Positions 1 through 7,075 are shown, numbered from the stretch's first letter. The stretch: 7,669 nt of DNA from Yoonia sp. (GCA_028822885.1 JAPKCP010000161.1:1-7669); one strand, 5' to 3'. Made by a program: numbers and translations. The notes: a model not told the origin generated them from the letters alone.

Positions 1-386
1 CCTAAGCAGCACATGCGGTCTGTGAAGTATGTCACAGAAATACTCACAATGGCTCTCTCACCGTCGCAGGCAATCCTTAGATGCTTTGCAAAGTCTAAGC
101 GGTCAGGTGAAAACGCGGTGCAAGCCCTTGCGTTCACAGCGCTGGTGGTGGGCATCCAGCCGGGCCAAGCCATCCATCGTGGAGGCTCGGTATTGGCATT
201 GTCAGATAAGAATATTTTGCCATGGTTGAGCTGCGGATTTGGACTGGTTTTTTGACGTTACTGCTTGGCGTTTTCCCAAGCAACGCTGTGAACTTTGCCT
301 AATCCAAAATTAGATAGGGAGAGGCAAGGCGCACATTAGTGTTCAATCTGACAATGCCCTACGACCAGTTACTCTGGGCGGTTTTG
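1..386. other. Left-edge stretch with no convincing gene
   Basis: No gene can be defended here. Frame 1 of the + strand is open from the left edge to a TGA at 253-255, and one minus-strand frame is open over much of the same DNA and runs off the left edge. Neither has a good ribosome binding site next to a start, and I recognise neither translation as a family. Either could be the tail or head of a gene cut by the window edge, but two overlapping open frames cannot both be real, and this may be decayed DNA. From 256 to 386 every reading is broken; that part holds a small hairpin (262-282) and an AT-rich inverted repeat CTAAT/ATTAG near 299-313. Confidence 0.4.
262..282. repeat. Small perfect hairpin, TGCTTGG stem
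   Basis: TGCTTGG (262-268) and CCAAGCA (276-282) form a perfect 7-bp stem around a 7-base loop. No T-run follows on either strand, so it does not fit an intrinsic terminator. It lies about 105 bases upstream of the proposed ctaB promoter. Its role is unknown and it may be chance. Confidence 0.35.
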
Positions 387-414
387 TTGCAACGCAGACA
401 ATTTTGGCTAATAT
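387..414 (+). promoter_or_regulatory. Putative sigma-70-type promoter of ctaB
   Basis: TTGCAA (387-392) is followed after 16 bases by TAATAT (409-414), about 30 bases before the ctaB start. The hexamers are close to the -35 and -10 consensus and the AT-rich -10 stands out locally. Transcription would start near 420, giving a short leader that carries the GGAG ribosome binding site at 433-436. Inferred from sequence only. Confidence 0.45.
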
Positions 415-444
415 AAAGCATCATGTCATTCTGGAGCTGCGATA

Positions 445-1401
445 ATGTCGGCCAAAGAGCGTAATTTGAAGAACCTTAGTATTGATCGCAACGGTAACAG
501 CGCTGTTGTTGAGAAGGCATTTGATTTTGTCGCGCTTATGAAGCCTCGGGTCATGTCACTATCGGTGTTCACGTCGTTCGTCGGAATGATGATCGCACCT
601 GTTACATTGGCACCTTTCACAGCCTTGATAGCGATGGTTGCGATCGCTCTTGGTGCCGGTGGTGCCGGGGCATTGAATATGTGGTATGATGCGGAAATTG
701 ACGCTGTTATGTCACGCACTTCGAGCAGACCTGTGCCAGCGGGTCGGTTGTCGTCAGGTCAGGCACTTGGTTTTGGTATTTTGGTGTCTGTTTTCTCGGT
801 GGCGACACTTGCTGTCGCGACGAACATGATTGCGGCTGCGCTTTTGGCATTCACAATATTCTTTTACGCGGTTGTCTACACGATGTGGCTAAAACATTCG
901 ACACCGCAAAACATCGTAATCGGTGGCGCTGCCGGGGCAATACCGCCGATGATCGGCTGGGCTGCAGCGACAGGGACGATAGGCATTGAAAGCTCGGTAC
1001 TATTTCTGATCATATTTTTGTGGACGCCGCCACATTTCTGGGCTTTGGCGCTGTTTAAGTCCGGCGACTATGAAAACGCGCGTATTCCTATGATGCCAAT
1101 TGTGGCCGGTTTTGCCTCGACGCGAAAACAGATGTTTGTATATGCATTATTGCTGGCGCCTGTGGGTGTGCTCCCTTGGGTGATCGGTCCGGCCAGTGTC
1201 TATTATGGATTTTGCGCTGCGGTATTAGGTGTCTGGTTTGTCTGGCGCGCTTACCGGGTATTGGCGACTGTACCGGATGATCGGTCAATGGCATCCGAAA
1301 AAAAGCTGTTCGCGTTTTCCATACTGTATTTGTTTTTGGTTTTTGGTGCGCTGCTGTGCGACAGCGTGATCTTCAGGGCGATTGCAATGATCTCTGCGTG
1401 A
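445..1401 (+). CDS. ctaB: Protoheme IX farnesyltransferase (heme O synthase)
   Basis: This integral membrane prenyltransferase (CtaB/CyoE, UbiA superfamily) adds a farnesyl group to heme B to make heme O, which CtaA then turns into heme A for aa3-type oxidases. The 318-residue protein has the usual family length. An N-terminal cytoplasmic tail leads into LMKPRVMSL (31-39). The first Asp-rich prenyl-diphosphate site is N78, D82 and D86, followed by the RTSSRP segment (91-96). The second conserved region runs from TPPHFWALAL (194-203) through D208 to NARIPMMP (211-218). About nine hydrophobic helices fill the rest. The ATG at 445 is chosen because GGAG (433-436) sits 8 bases upstream and a promoter-like sequence precedes it. 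In many Rhodobacterales ctaB sits inside a ctaC-ctaB-ctaG cluster; here it stands beside, and converges on, a different oxidase operon, so it may be a copy serving that enzyme. No ctaA is in view. Confidence 0.95.
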   Translation: MSAKERNLKNLSIDRNGNSAVVEKAFDFVALMKPRVMSLSVFTSFVGMMIAPVTLAPFTALIAMVAIALGAGGAGALNMWYDAEIDAVMSRTSSRPVPAGRLSSGQALGFGILVSVFSVATLAVATNMIAAALLAFTIFFYAVVYTMWLKHSTPQNIVIGGAAGAIPPMIGWAAATGTIGIESSVLFLIIFLWTPPHFWALALFKSGDYENARIPMMPIVAGFASTRKQMFVYALLLAPVGVLPWVIGPASVYYGFCAAVLGVWFVWRAYRVLATVPDDRSMASEKKLFAFSILYLFLVFGALLCDSVIFRAIAMISA

Positions 1402-1524
1402 TCATTTGGTCGTTTGCGATCAAGTTTAAGCGGCGCAAGATTTGTTCTTCAATGTGTTCTAAATCCGCTTTGCACGTTGGTATTTCCGATAGGAAACCAC
1501 TCGACTATCAAAACTGGCGACAAA

Positions 1525-1554
1525 TTGTCTGTTCTGGAGTATGCTGCCTGTAGA
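1525..1554 (+). promoter_or_regulatory. Possible promoter for the DUF2189 gene
   Basis: TTGTCT (1525-1530) and TGTAGA (1549-1554) are 18 bases apart in the 228-base gap between ctaB and the DUF2189 gene. The -10 match is weak. I include it because the gap is long for an operon and no terminator is seen after ctaB, so the downstream gene may be read from its own promoter, from ctaB, or from both. Confidence 0.22.
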
Positions 1555-1617
1555 CTAGCGTGGCCAGTCATTCCCGTAAAAGGCGCATTGCCTGGCGACC
1601 CTACCAAATTTGATCCG

Positions 1618-1622
1618 GGAGG
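1618..1622 (+). promoter_or_regulatory. Ribosome binding site that fixes the DUF2189 start
   Basis: A strong GGAGG lies 7 bases before the ATG at 1630. The other in-frame ATG, at 1624, is only one base away from it and too close to be used. The same frame is open upstream to a TTG at 1414, but the peptide it would add resembles nothing in the family and has no ribosome binding site. Confidence 0.75.
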
Positions 1623-1629
1623 AATGTTG

Positions 1630-2442
1630 ATGGCTGAATTTCATGTCTTTACGGCGGGGGACTCGCCGGTTGATCCGGTCGAAATCCGTCAGATACACAT
1701 TTCGGACGTTTTTGATGCGCTCAGACAAGGCTTCAGGGATTTCATGAAAAAGCCGTCGCATTACATTTTTACTGTGATTATCTATCCAATCATTGGTGTC
1801 ATGCTGTTTTCTTGGGCCTCTGGAGGGAACACCTTTCAACTCTTATTTCCGATGATGGCTGGCTTTGCGTTACTTGGACCCGTTGCGGCTCTTGGATTGT
1901 ACGAAATCAGTCGTCGGCTGGAGATGGACGCCGACGCCTCATGGGTGCACGCTTTTGATGTCAGAAAATCCCCAGCGATACCCGCGATTATCGCCGTTGG
2001 ATTAATGCTGGTTGGGTTTTTTATTGCGTGGCTGGGCTCGGCTCAGGCCCTGTATTCTTGGCTCTATGGAACGGAGGATCTAGGATCACTGACCGCATTT
2101 GTCAGTGATGTGATAAGCACGCAACGGGGCTGGATAATGATAATATTAGGGAATGGCATTGGGTTCATTTTCGCCCTCCTTGTGCTGTGCACTACTGTCA
2201 TTGCGTTTCCATTGCTGCTGGACCGTGACGTTGGCGCAATTACTGCGGTCAGCGCATCGATAAGAGCCGTCCAAGTCAATACAGTACCGATGTTTGCTTG
2301 GGGCATAATAGTTGCTGGGAGCCTGTTTCTGGGCGCGTTGCCGGGACTGGCTGGATTGTTGATTGTACTTCCAGTTTTGGGCCACGCCACATGGCATATC
2401 TATCGCAAAGTAGTGGTTGGTTCTCGACCAGTGGCCACCTGA
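1630..2442 (+). CDS. DUF2189 family integral membrane protein
   Basis: This 270-residue protein belongs to the DUF2189 family of membrane proteins, common in alphaproteobacteria and of unknown function. A short soluble N-terminus contains the family opening IRQIHISDVFDALRQGFRDF (19-38), followed by a Pro-Ser-His (42-44) before the first membrane segment. About six hydrophobic stretches lie near 45-62, 70-92, 116-142, 166-196, 219-238 and 240-256. Conserved signatures are GFALLGPVAALGLYEISRR (78-96), FPLLLDRDVGAITAVSASI (193-211) and the terminal GHATWHIYRK (251-260). There are no heme or copper ligand clusters and no catalytic motif that I can see. It lies downstream of ctaB on the same strand and converges on the oxidase operon, which suggests, but does not show, a role in oxidase assembly, heme or metal handling, or membrane homeostasis. 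The family assignment is firm; the function is unknown. Confidence 0.85.
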   Translation: MAEFHVFTAGDSPVDPVEIRQIHISDVFDALRQGFRDFMKKPSHYIFTVIIYPIIGVMLFSWASGGNTFQLLFPMMAGFALLGPVAALGLYEISRRLEMDADASWVHAFDVRKSPAIPAIIAVGLMLVGFFIAWLGSAQALYSWLYGTEDLGSLTAFVSDVISTQRGWIMIILGNGIGFIFALLVLCTTVIAFPLLLDRDVGAITAVSASIRAVQVNTVPMFAWGIIVAGSLFLGALPGLAGLLIVLPVLGHATWHIYRKVVVGSRPVAT

Positions 2443-2503
2443 CCTTCTTAAAGATGTTTTTTCAAGCTTGCGAAGCGTCAGGTGAAAATTCCGTGCGCGG
2501 TTT

Positions 2504-2878
2504 CTATGGCTCTGCACCAAAAAACTCAGTTCGTGTCAGCACAGTGTAGTCCGATTCAAACATCATGATCCCAACAAATACCAAGACAACGATCGGTGGT
2601 AAAATGACTGCGTAAGACAACGCCAGCCGTTCCCACTTGAGATGCATGAAAAAGATAATGATTAAGCTGGCTTTCACCATCATGAAGACCAGGATCAGTG
2701 TCCAACGTAGATACCCTTCGAACCCAATGTAGTCGACCGTGTAAGAGCCCGCACTGAGGACGAACAACCACCCCCAGACGACAAAATAGGTTTTGAGCGG
2801 ATGCTGTTGATGCCCATCGTGCACGACAGCGCTAACTTGTGCGCCGTGGCCTGAGTTGTTTTGGATTGCCTTTGACAT
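2504..2878 (-). CDS. Cytochrome c oxidase subunit IV (small prokaryotic type)
   Basis: This 124-residue protein has the layout of the bacterial subunit IV family (COX4_pro, related to CyoD/CtaF), a small non-catalytic subunit that stabilises the oxidase complex. A His-rich soluble N-terminus (H11, H20, H23, H26) ends in HPLKTY (26-31). Three membrane helices follow, near 31-50, 58-78 and 87-108. Family hallmarks are SYTVDY (45-50), RWTLI (58-62), MMVKASLI (66-73), FFMHLKWERLAL (76-87) and LPP (93-95). The ATG at 2878 is supported by GAGGG (2889-2885) 6 bases upstream; this site overlaps the stop codon of the preceding subunit III gene, implying translational coupling. It is the last gene of the operon and ends 61 bases from the convergent DUF2189 gene, with no clear terminator between them. 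Confidence 0.88.
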   Translation of the reverse strand: MSKAIQNNSGHGAQVSAVVHDGHQQHPLKTYFVVWGWLFVLSAGSYTVDYIGFEGYLRWTLILVFMMVKASLIIIFFMHLKWERLALSYAVILPPIVVLVFVGIMMFESDYTVLTRTEFFGAEP

Positions 2879-2887
2879 GTCTGACCC

Positions 2888-3610
2888 TCACCAAAGATAG
2901 AAAAATGCAAATATGAATACCCACACGAGATCGACAAAGTGCCAATACAGCCCCATGATTTCGACGCATTCATAGTCACCCTTGCGGCTCGTAAAATAGC
3001 CGCGCTGCCCAGTATCATAGTCGCCCCGCCAGACTTTGATGGCGTTGACTATCAAGAATATTACCCCGATCAACACATGGGTTCCGTGAAACCCGGTGAT
3101 CATGAAAAAGATCGCACCAAACTGCGGTGCACCCATAGGATTGCCCCAGGGGCGCACACCCTCGAGAATTAGCTTGGTCCACTCAAAGACCTGCATGCCA
3201 ACAAAAGCCGCGCCCAAAAAAGCAGTGACAAGCAACATGATCGCTGTCTTTTTCCGATCTTTCCGATAGCCGTAGTTTACTGCCATTACCATTGTACCGC
3301 TGCTTGAAATCAGAACAAACGTCATGATGGCGATCAGTAGCAATGGAAAGTTTGTACCCCCGATATGCAGCGAAAACACTTCGCTGGCGTTGGGCCAAGC
3401 CACCTTGGTTGAACTGCGAACGGTCATGTAGGAAAGTAGAAAACAGCTGAAAATGAATGTGTCGCTTAGTAGAAAAACCCACATCATGGCCTTGCGCCAA
3501 GACACATTCTTGAACGCACGCTGATCAGATGACCAGTCAGCCGTGACACCTTTCCAGCCCTTTTGTCGAGCTTGCGGTTCCAATGTTCCGGTTGGTGAAA
3601 TCTCAGTCAT
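2888..3610 (-). CDS. coxP: Cytochrome c oxidase subunit III (five-helix form)
   Basis: This is a heme-copper oxidase subunit III, which carries no redox centre but stabilises subunit I and its proton uptake. The protein is 240 residues with a soluble N-terminus of about 40 residues and five membrane helices near 42-62, 87-112, 122-143, 168-192 and 219-239, like CyoC and other short forms that lack the first two helices of the long mitochondrial-type protein. Diagnostic residues are E143 in VFEW, the TGFHGTHVLIG block (172-182; H175, H178), E217, and LYWHFVDLVW (221-230) including W223, H224 and D227. The ATG at 3610 has AGGG about 10 bases upstream. The gene starts 24 bases after the divergent subunit III gene and ends 9 bases before subunit IV. 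The symbol coxP is assigned from gene order in the Bradyrhizobium coxMNOP cluster; ctaE or coxC would be the generic name. Function is secure; the O/P assignment is less so. Confidence 0.92.
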   Translation of the reverse strand: MTEISPTGTLEPQARQKGWKGVTADWSSDQRAFKNVSWRKAMMWVFLLSDTFIFSCFLLSYMTVRSSTKVAWPNASEVFSLHIGGTNFPLLLIAIMTFVLISSSGTMVMAVNYGYRKDRKKTAIMLLVTAFLGAAFVGMQVFEWTKLILEGVRPWGNPMGAPQFGAIFFMITGFHGTHVLIGVIFLIVNAIKVWRGDYDTGQRGYFTSRKGDYECVEIMGLYWHFVDLVWVFIFAFFYLW

Positions 3611-3634
3611 AACAACAGGTCCCTTTGGTTCTTC

Positions 3635-4330
3635 CTAGTGATGCGCCGATATAAATGGGTCGCGTGCCCAGCCAAGCATGACGATAAGCAACGCAAACCA
3701 GACAAATAGTAAAAAATGCCAATAAATCGCACATAGTTCGACGCGTAACGGCAACCTCTTGACGGGGGCTTCACCCCAAGCTGCAGCGGTCGTTCGTCCC
3801 AACGCCACCAGACCTCCAAGAATGTGCAACCCATGTAGCCCTGTGAGGATATAAAAGAAGCTGTTGGCCGGGTTGCCCGTAAAAACAGATCCGCTGCTGG
3901 TAAGTTGATTCCAAGCCAACAATTGGCCCAGTAAAAATCCCACAGTAACGATGCAAGCGACACCAAGCCACATCCTGAGTCTCGCAGTGTCGTATTTGCG
4001 GGCACACCCTAATGCACAGTGCAGAGAAACGCTGCCCAGTATCAAAAGGCCTGTCGTAAACCAAAGAATGCGTGGCAGAGGCATCGTGCGCCAGTCCGCA
4101 ATCTCCTGCCGCATTAAGTAGCCGCATGTTAAAAGCGCAAAAAACATCCCAACGACGGTAAGAAAAACTAGCAGTCCGATTTTGGCTTTGGGCAGGCCTA
4201 TACCGTCAGTGCCTGCCACAATCGAGTCCGGCCCACTTTCTAACCAAGGTTTTGACGTCAGCCGTTGATGTGAGAGCCACCACCCAGAAATGCCAACGAC
4301 AAAAAACAGGAAGATAAGAACTGTTGTCAT
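3635..4330 (-). CDS. coxO: Divergent cytochrome c oxidase subunit III-like protein (CoxO-like)
   Basis: This 231-residue membrane protein is a second, distant member of the subunit III family in the same operon. Six hydrophobic segments lie near 3-18, 51-72, 88-108, 119-139, 156-178 and 201-220; the first precedes a soluble loop of about 30 residues, unlike the soluble head of its neighbour. Helices five and six carry the family marks LTGLHGLHILGG (162-173; H165, H168) and VELCAIYWHFLLFVW (197-211; E198, W204, H205). The Asp usual after HF (HFVD in the neighbour) is Leu here. The ATG at 4330 overlaps the ctaD stop in an ATGA, with AGAGGG 6 bases upstream, so it is translationally coupled to subunit I. 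The pair of subunit III homologues after subunit I matches the coxMNOP plan. It probably sits where a normal subunit III sits or as an extra helical subunit. Family membership is clear; its distinct role is not known. Confidence 0.85.
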   Translation of the reverse strand: MTTVLIFLFFVVGISGWWLSHQRLTSKPWLESGPDSIVAGTDGIGLPKAKIGLLVFLTVVGMFFALLTCGYLMRQEIADWRTMPLPRILWFTTGLLILGSVSLHCALGCARKYDTARLRMWLGVACIVTVGFLLGQLLAWNQLTSSGSVFTGNPANSFFYILTGLHGLHILGGLVALGRTTAAAWGEAPVKRLPLRVELCAIYWHFLLFVWFALLIVMLGWARDPFISAHH

Positions 4331-6102
4331 GAACTGCCCTCTGGCACGAGGACTGGGCCAGGGTCGTTCTGGGCAATAAAATCTTCAGGTGCACCGGGCA
4401 CGCTGTAGTCATAAGGCCAGCGATAAACGACCGGCAACTCGTCGCCAAAATTGCCGTGCTTCGGTGGCGTATCCGGGGTTTGCCATTCAAGTGTCGTGGC
4501 GCGCCAAGGATTGCCGCCCGCTTTTTTTCCGTTGCGAAGGCTCCAGAACAGGTTGAATAAAAATACAATCTGCGCAAATCCGACAACAAATGCAGCAAGG
4601 CTGATAAAGCTATTCAGTGTCGCAACAGAGTCCGGAATAAAGGCTGAATCTCCCAACTCTGGATAGCGCCGCGGTACACCGACCAAGCCCACATAGTGCA
4701 TCGGGAAGAAGATCAGGTAGGCACCCACAAAAGTAACCCAGAAATGAAACTTGCCCATCCCGTCGTTCAACATGCGCCCGGTGATTTTTGGGTACCAATG
4801 GTAGATTGCGCCCAAAATGACCATAATCGGGGCCACTCCCATGACCATGTGGAAATGAGCCACCACGAACATCGTGTCGGATAACGGCACATCAACGACC
4901 ACGTTGCCAAGGAACAGACCCGTAAGCCCGCCATTCACGAACGTCACAATGAAGCCTAACGAAAAAAGCATCGGGACATTTAGATGAATGTCGGCTTTCC
5001 ACAGCGTCAATGTCCAGTTGTACACCTTGATCGCCGTCGGCACTGCAATGATCAGCGTCGTGGTGGCAAAGAAAAACCCGAAATATGGGTGCATGCCACT
5101 GACGTACATGTGGTGGGCCCAGACAATGAAACTAAGCGCCCCAATCACGACGATTGCCCAGACCATCATCCGGTAGCCAAAAATGTTCTTGCGCGCATGA
5201 GTGGACAGCAGGTCAGAAACGATACCAAAGGCGGGCAGGGCAACGATATAAACTTCAGGGTGACCAAAGAACCAGAAAAGGTGCTGAAACATGATTGGGC
5301 TGCCGCCGCCGTAACTCAGCTGTTCGCCAAACTCTACCAGAGATGGCATGAAGAAACTTGTCCCGAGCACTCTGTCAAACAGCATCATCACCGTCGCAAC
5401 AAGCAACGCCGGAAAAGCCAAGAGCGCCAGAACCGTAGCGGTGAAAATGCCCCAAATAGTTAGTGGCAGCCGCATCATCGTCATGCCTCGTGCCCTAGCC
5501 TGCAGGACAGTCACCACATAGTTTAGTCCTCCCATAGTGAAGCCAATTATGAATAGAATAAGCGAGACCAGCATGAGAATGATGCCCGCGCCTTGACCTC
5601 CGGGCGTCCCCGAAAGGATGGCCTGTGGTGGGTAAAGCGTCCAACCCGCCCCGGTCGGGCCTCCGGGCGCAAAAAAACTGGCGACAAGCACCAGCACTGC
5701 CAAAAAGTAAATCCAGAAACTTAGCATGTTCACATAAGGGAAAACCATATCTCGGGCCCCCACCATAAGTGGAATAAGATAGTTCCCAAACGCGCCCAGA
5801 AACAATGCTGTAAGCAAATAAACCACCATGATCATGCCGTGCATGGTGACAAACTGGTAATAAGACTCCGGCGTTATAAAATCGAATAAATCTGGAAACC
5901 CCAGCTGCAATCGCATCAACCACGACAGGACTAGCGCCACCATTCCGATTGCAATCGCGACACTTGCATACTGGATCGCAATCACTTTTGCGTCCTGCGA
6001 AAATATATATTTCGTCCAATAGCTTTTAGGGTGATACAGATCTTCCTCAGGGACTTCGGATGGTGGAATGCCACCAACATTAGGATCTTGTATATCAGCC
6101 AT
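4327..6102 (-). CDS. ctaD: Cytochrome c oxidase subunit I, A-type heme-copper oxidase
   Basis: This is the catalytic subunit, reducing O2 to water at the heme a3-CuB centre and pumping protons across the inner membrane. The 591 residues contain twelve membrane helices between about 39 and 521. Every key residue is present: heme a ligands H88 and H418, heme a3 ligand H416 (VAHFHMVMG), CuB ligands H281, H330 and H331, and cross-linking Y285 in GHPEVY. The D channel has N107, D118, N125 and E283; the K channel has T356 and K359. The heme-propionate arginines are R478 and R479. This places it in the A1 type, with Glu in helix VI. From helix VI on, numbering runs three behind the Rhodobacter sphaeroides enzyme. 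A soluble tail (about 525-591) follows the last helix. The ATG at 6102 has only a weak upstream GGAAAA. The gene follows subunit II after 84 bases and overlaps the next gene by 4. It corresponds to coxN of the alternative oxidase cluster; coxA is a synonym. Confidence 0.97.
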   Translation of the reverse strand: MADIQDPNVGGIPPSEVPEEDLYHPKSYWTKYIFSQDAKVIAIQYASVAIAIGMVALVLSWLMRLQLGFPDLFDFITPESYYQFVTMHGMIMVVYLLTALFLGAFGNYLIPLMVGARDMVFPYVNMLSFWIYFLAVLVLVASFFAPGGPTGAGWTLYPPQAILSGTPGGQGAGIILMLVSLILFIIGFTMGGLNYVVTVLQARARGMTMMRLPLTIWGIFTATVLALLAFPALLVATVMMLFDRVLGTSFFMPSLVEFGEQLSYGGGSPIMFQHLFWFFGHPEVYIVALPAFGIVSDLLSTHARKNIFGYRMMVWAIVVIGALSFIVWAHHMYVSGMHPYFGFFFATTTLIIAVPTAIKVYNWTLTLWKADIHLNVPMLFSLGFIVTFVNGGLTGLFLGNVVVDVPLSDTMFVVAHFHMVMGVAPIMVILGAIYHWYPKITGRMLNDGMGKFHFWVTFVGAYLIFFPMHYVGLVGVPRRYPELGDSAFIPDSVATLNSFISLAAFVVGFAQIVFLFNLFWSLRNGKKAGGNPWRATTLEWQTPDTPPKHGNFGDELPVVYRWPYDYSVPGAPEDFIAQNDPGPVLVPEGSS

Positions 6103-6186
6103 TTCTATTTTCCGTTTTTGGTAGGAGTTTTACCCCTAGGTCCAGCACAATAATTTCTTAATTCACCTGCATATTCACCATTACGA

Positions 6187-7014
6187 CTAGGGATTAGGAC
6201 TGCCAGCCAGTTCAACCTGAGAGGGCACCGTTAGCTGTGCAAACGTCAGTTGGTCTTGCAGCCATATTTTGTAGTCTTCGTCTGAATCAATAAAAACCGC
6301 GCCCCGCATGAAGGCATGGAATGTGCCACAAAGTTCTGCGCAAAGCACTTCAAATTCACCGGTCCGGATGGGCTCGAACCAAAAGTACGTGACCATGCCC
6401 GGCACCATGTCCATTTTCGCGCGAAACTCGGGGACATAATAATCGTGTAAAACGTCCACCGACCGCAACAGCATTTTGACGGGGACACCAATGGGAAGAT
6501 GCAGTTCTTCACCGTCAATCACCACATCGTCCTGACCGCTCGGGTCGTCTGGATCTATTCCCAGCGGATTCTCCCAGCTGATCAATCGGTTGTCGACCAA
6601 ACCCAATTTTCCGTCTTCACCCGGTAAACGGTAACTCCAATACCACTGTTGGGCGACAACTTCGACTTCGCTTGCTCCTTTAGGAACGGTAACAAACTGC
6701 GCCCAAACCACTAGGCCCGGCGTCAGCAACGCTACCACACCAATGCTGGTGACAATTGTCAGCCACACCTCAAGCTTATTATTTTCCGGTTCATATGCCG
6801 CAACCCGCCCTTCTTTGTGGCGAAACTTGAAAACGCAATATGCCATGAACAAAATTACAGCCGCAAAGACCGCGCCCGTAATCCAGAATGTGATATTCAA
6901 CATTGTGTCGATAGATCCCCAGTTTGAGGCTATCGGTGTCGACCACCACGGACTGAAAACGTGAAATAGAATTGAACCTAAAACGATAAGAACAAGGACA
7001 ATAGCAATAGCCAT
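6187..7014 (-). CDS. ctaC: Cytochrome c oxidase subunit II with CuA site
   Basis: Subunit II accepts electrons from cytochrome c at a two-copper CuA centre on the periplasmic side and passes them to subunit I. With the ATG at 7014 it has 275 residues. A hydrophobic N-terminal segment (1-20) acts as a signal or anchor; helices near 40-62 and 83-106 form the usual hairpin. The periplasmic cupredoxin domain has the aromatic entry patch QWYWSY (123-128) and a full CuA set: H190, C225, E227, C229, H233 and M236 (C-x3-C-x3-H-x2-M). An acidic loop at 153-169 (DPDDPSGQDD and after) may help dock cytochrome c. There is no lipobox and no fused cytochrome c domain. The start is chosen for GGAGG (7029-7025), 10 bases upstream, and because the protein then begins at the hydrophobic segment; a TTG at 7077 would add 21 polar residues with no obvious binding site. 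It is the first gene of the operon and corresponds to coxM; coxB is a synonym. Confidence 0.94.
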   Translation of the reverse strand: MAIAIVLVLIVLGSILFHVFSPWWSTPIASNWGSIDTMLNITFWITGAVFAAVILFMAYCVFKFRHKEGRVAAYEPENNKLEVWLTIVTSIGVVALLTPGLVVWAQFVTVPKGASEVEVVAQQWYWSYRLPGEDGKLGLVDNRLISWENPLGIDPDDPSGQDDVVIDGEELHLPIGVPVKMLLRSVDVLHDYYVPEFRAKMDMVPGMVTYFWFEPIRTGEFEVLCAELCGTFHAFMRGAVFIDSDEDYKIWLQDQLTFAQLTVPSQVELAGSPNP

Positions 7015-7035
7015 ACAGTCAGACCCTCCGTGTTT

Positions 7036-7055
7036 CGGAACATTCCAACGTTCCG
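7036..7055. promoter_or_regulatory. Inverted repeat CGGAAC-N8-GTTCCG upstream of ctaC
   Basis: A perfect 6-bp inverted repeat with an 8-base spacer ends 6 bases before the ctaC ribosome binding site. Read on the minus strand it also contains the near direct repeat GGAACGTT/GGAATGTT. It could be a repressor operator or an RNA hairpin in the leader that controls access to the ribosome binding site. I do not recognise it as an FNR box (TTGAT-N4-ATCAA) or the alphaproteobacterial LexA box (GTTC-N7-GTTC). Confidence 0.35.
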
Positions 7056-7063
7056 CAAGTACA

Positions 7064-7075
7064 GAAAATATTTTC
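7064..7075. repeat. AT-rich 12-bp perfect palindrome GAAAATATTTTC
   Basis: This perfect palindrome lies 9 bases upstream of the CGGAAC inverted repeat, in the presumed promoter or leader of the oxidase operon. Its core could serve as part of a -10 region, but I find no good -35 at the right distance. It is a weak regulatory candidate. Confidence 0.3.

Noticed and set aside
1399..1425. A TGATC/GATCA inverted repeat after ctaB as a terminator.
   Set aside because: The 5-bp stem is AT-rich, the loop is long and no T-run follows.
1414..1629. An in-frame extension of the DUF2189 gene back to a TTG at 1414.
   Set aside because: The added 72 residues have no ribosome binding site and no family resemblance, whereas GGAGG is perfectly placed for the ATG at 1630.
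2471..2482. A small GCTT-GCG-AAGC hairpin in the convergent gap as a terminator.
   Set aside because: The stem is only 4 bp and the nearby T-run precedes rather than follows it on the + strand; on the minus strand the run is A.
102..2488. A 12-base match GTCAGGTGAAAA at 102-113 and 2477-2488, with a similar GCGTCAGGTGAA on the minus strand near 7467-7478, considered as scattered mobile-element ends.
   Set aside because: In a 7.7-kb window a few exact 12-base matches are expected by chance, and the flanking sequences do not extend the similarity.
4984..5463. Long + strand open frame opposite subunit I.
   Set aside because: It is a shadow of ctaD: its translation is low in hydrophobic residues and rich in His, Lys and Arg as expected for antisense of helices, and subunit I is fully conserved on the other strand.
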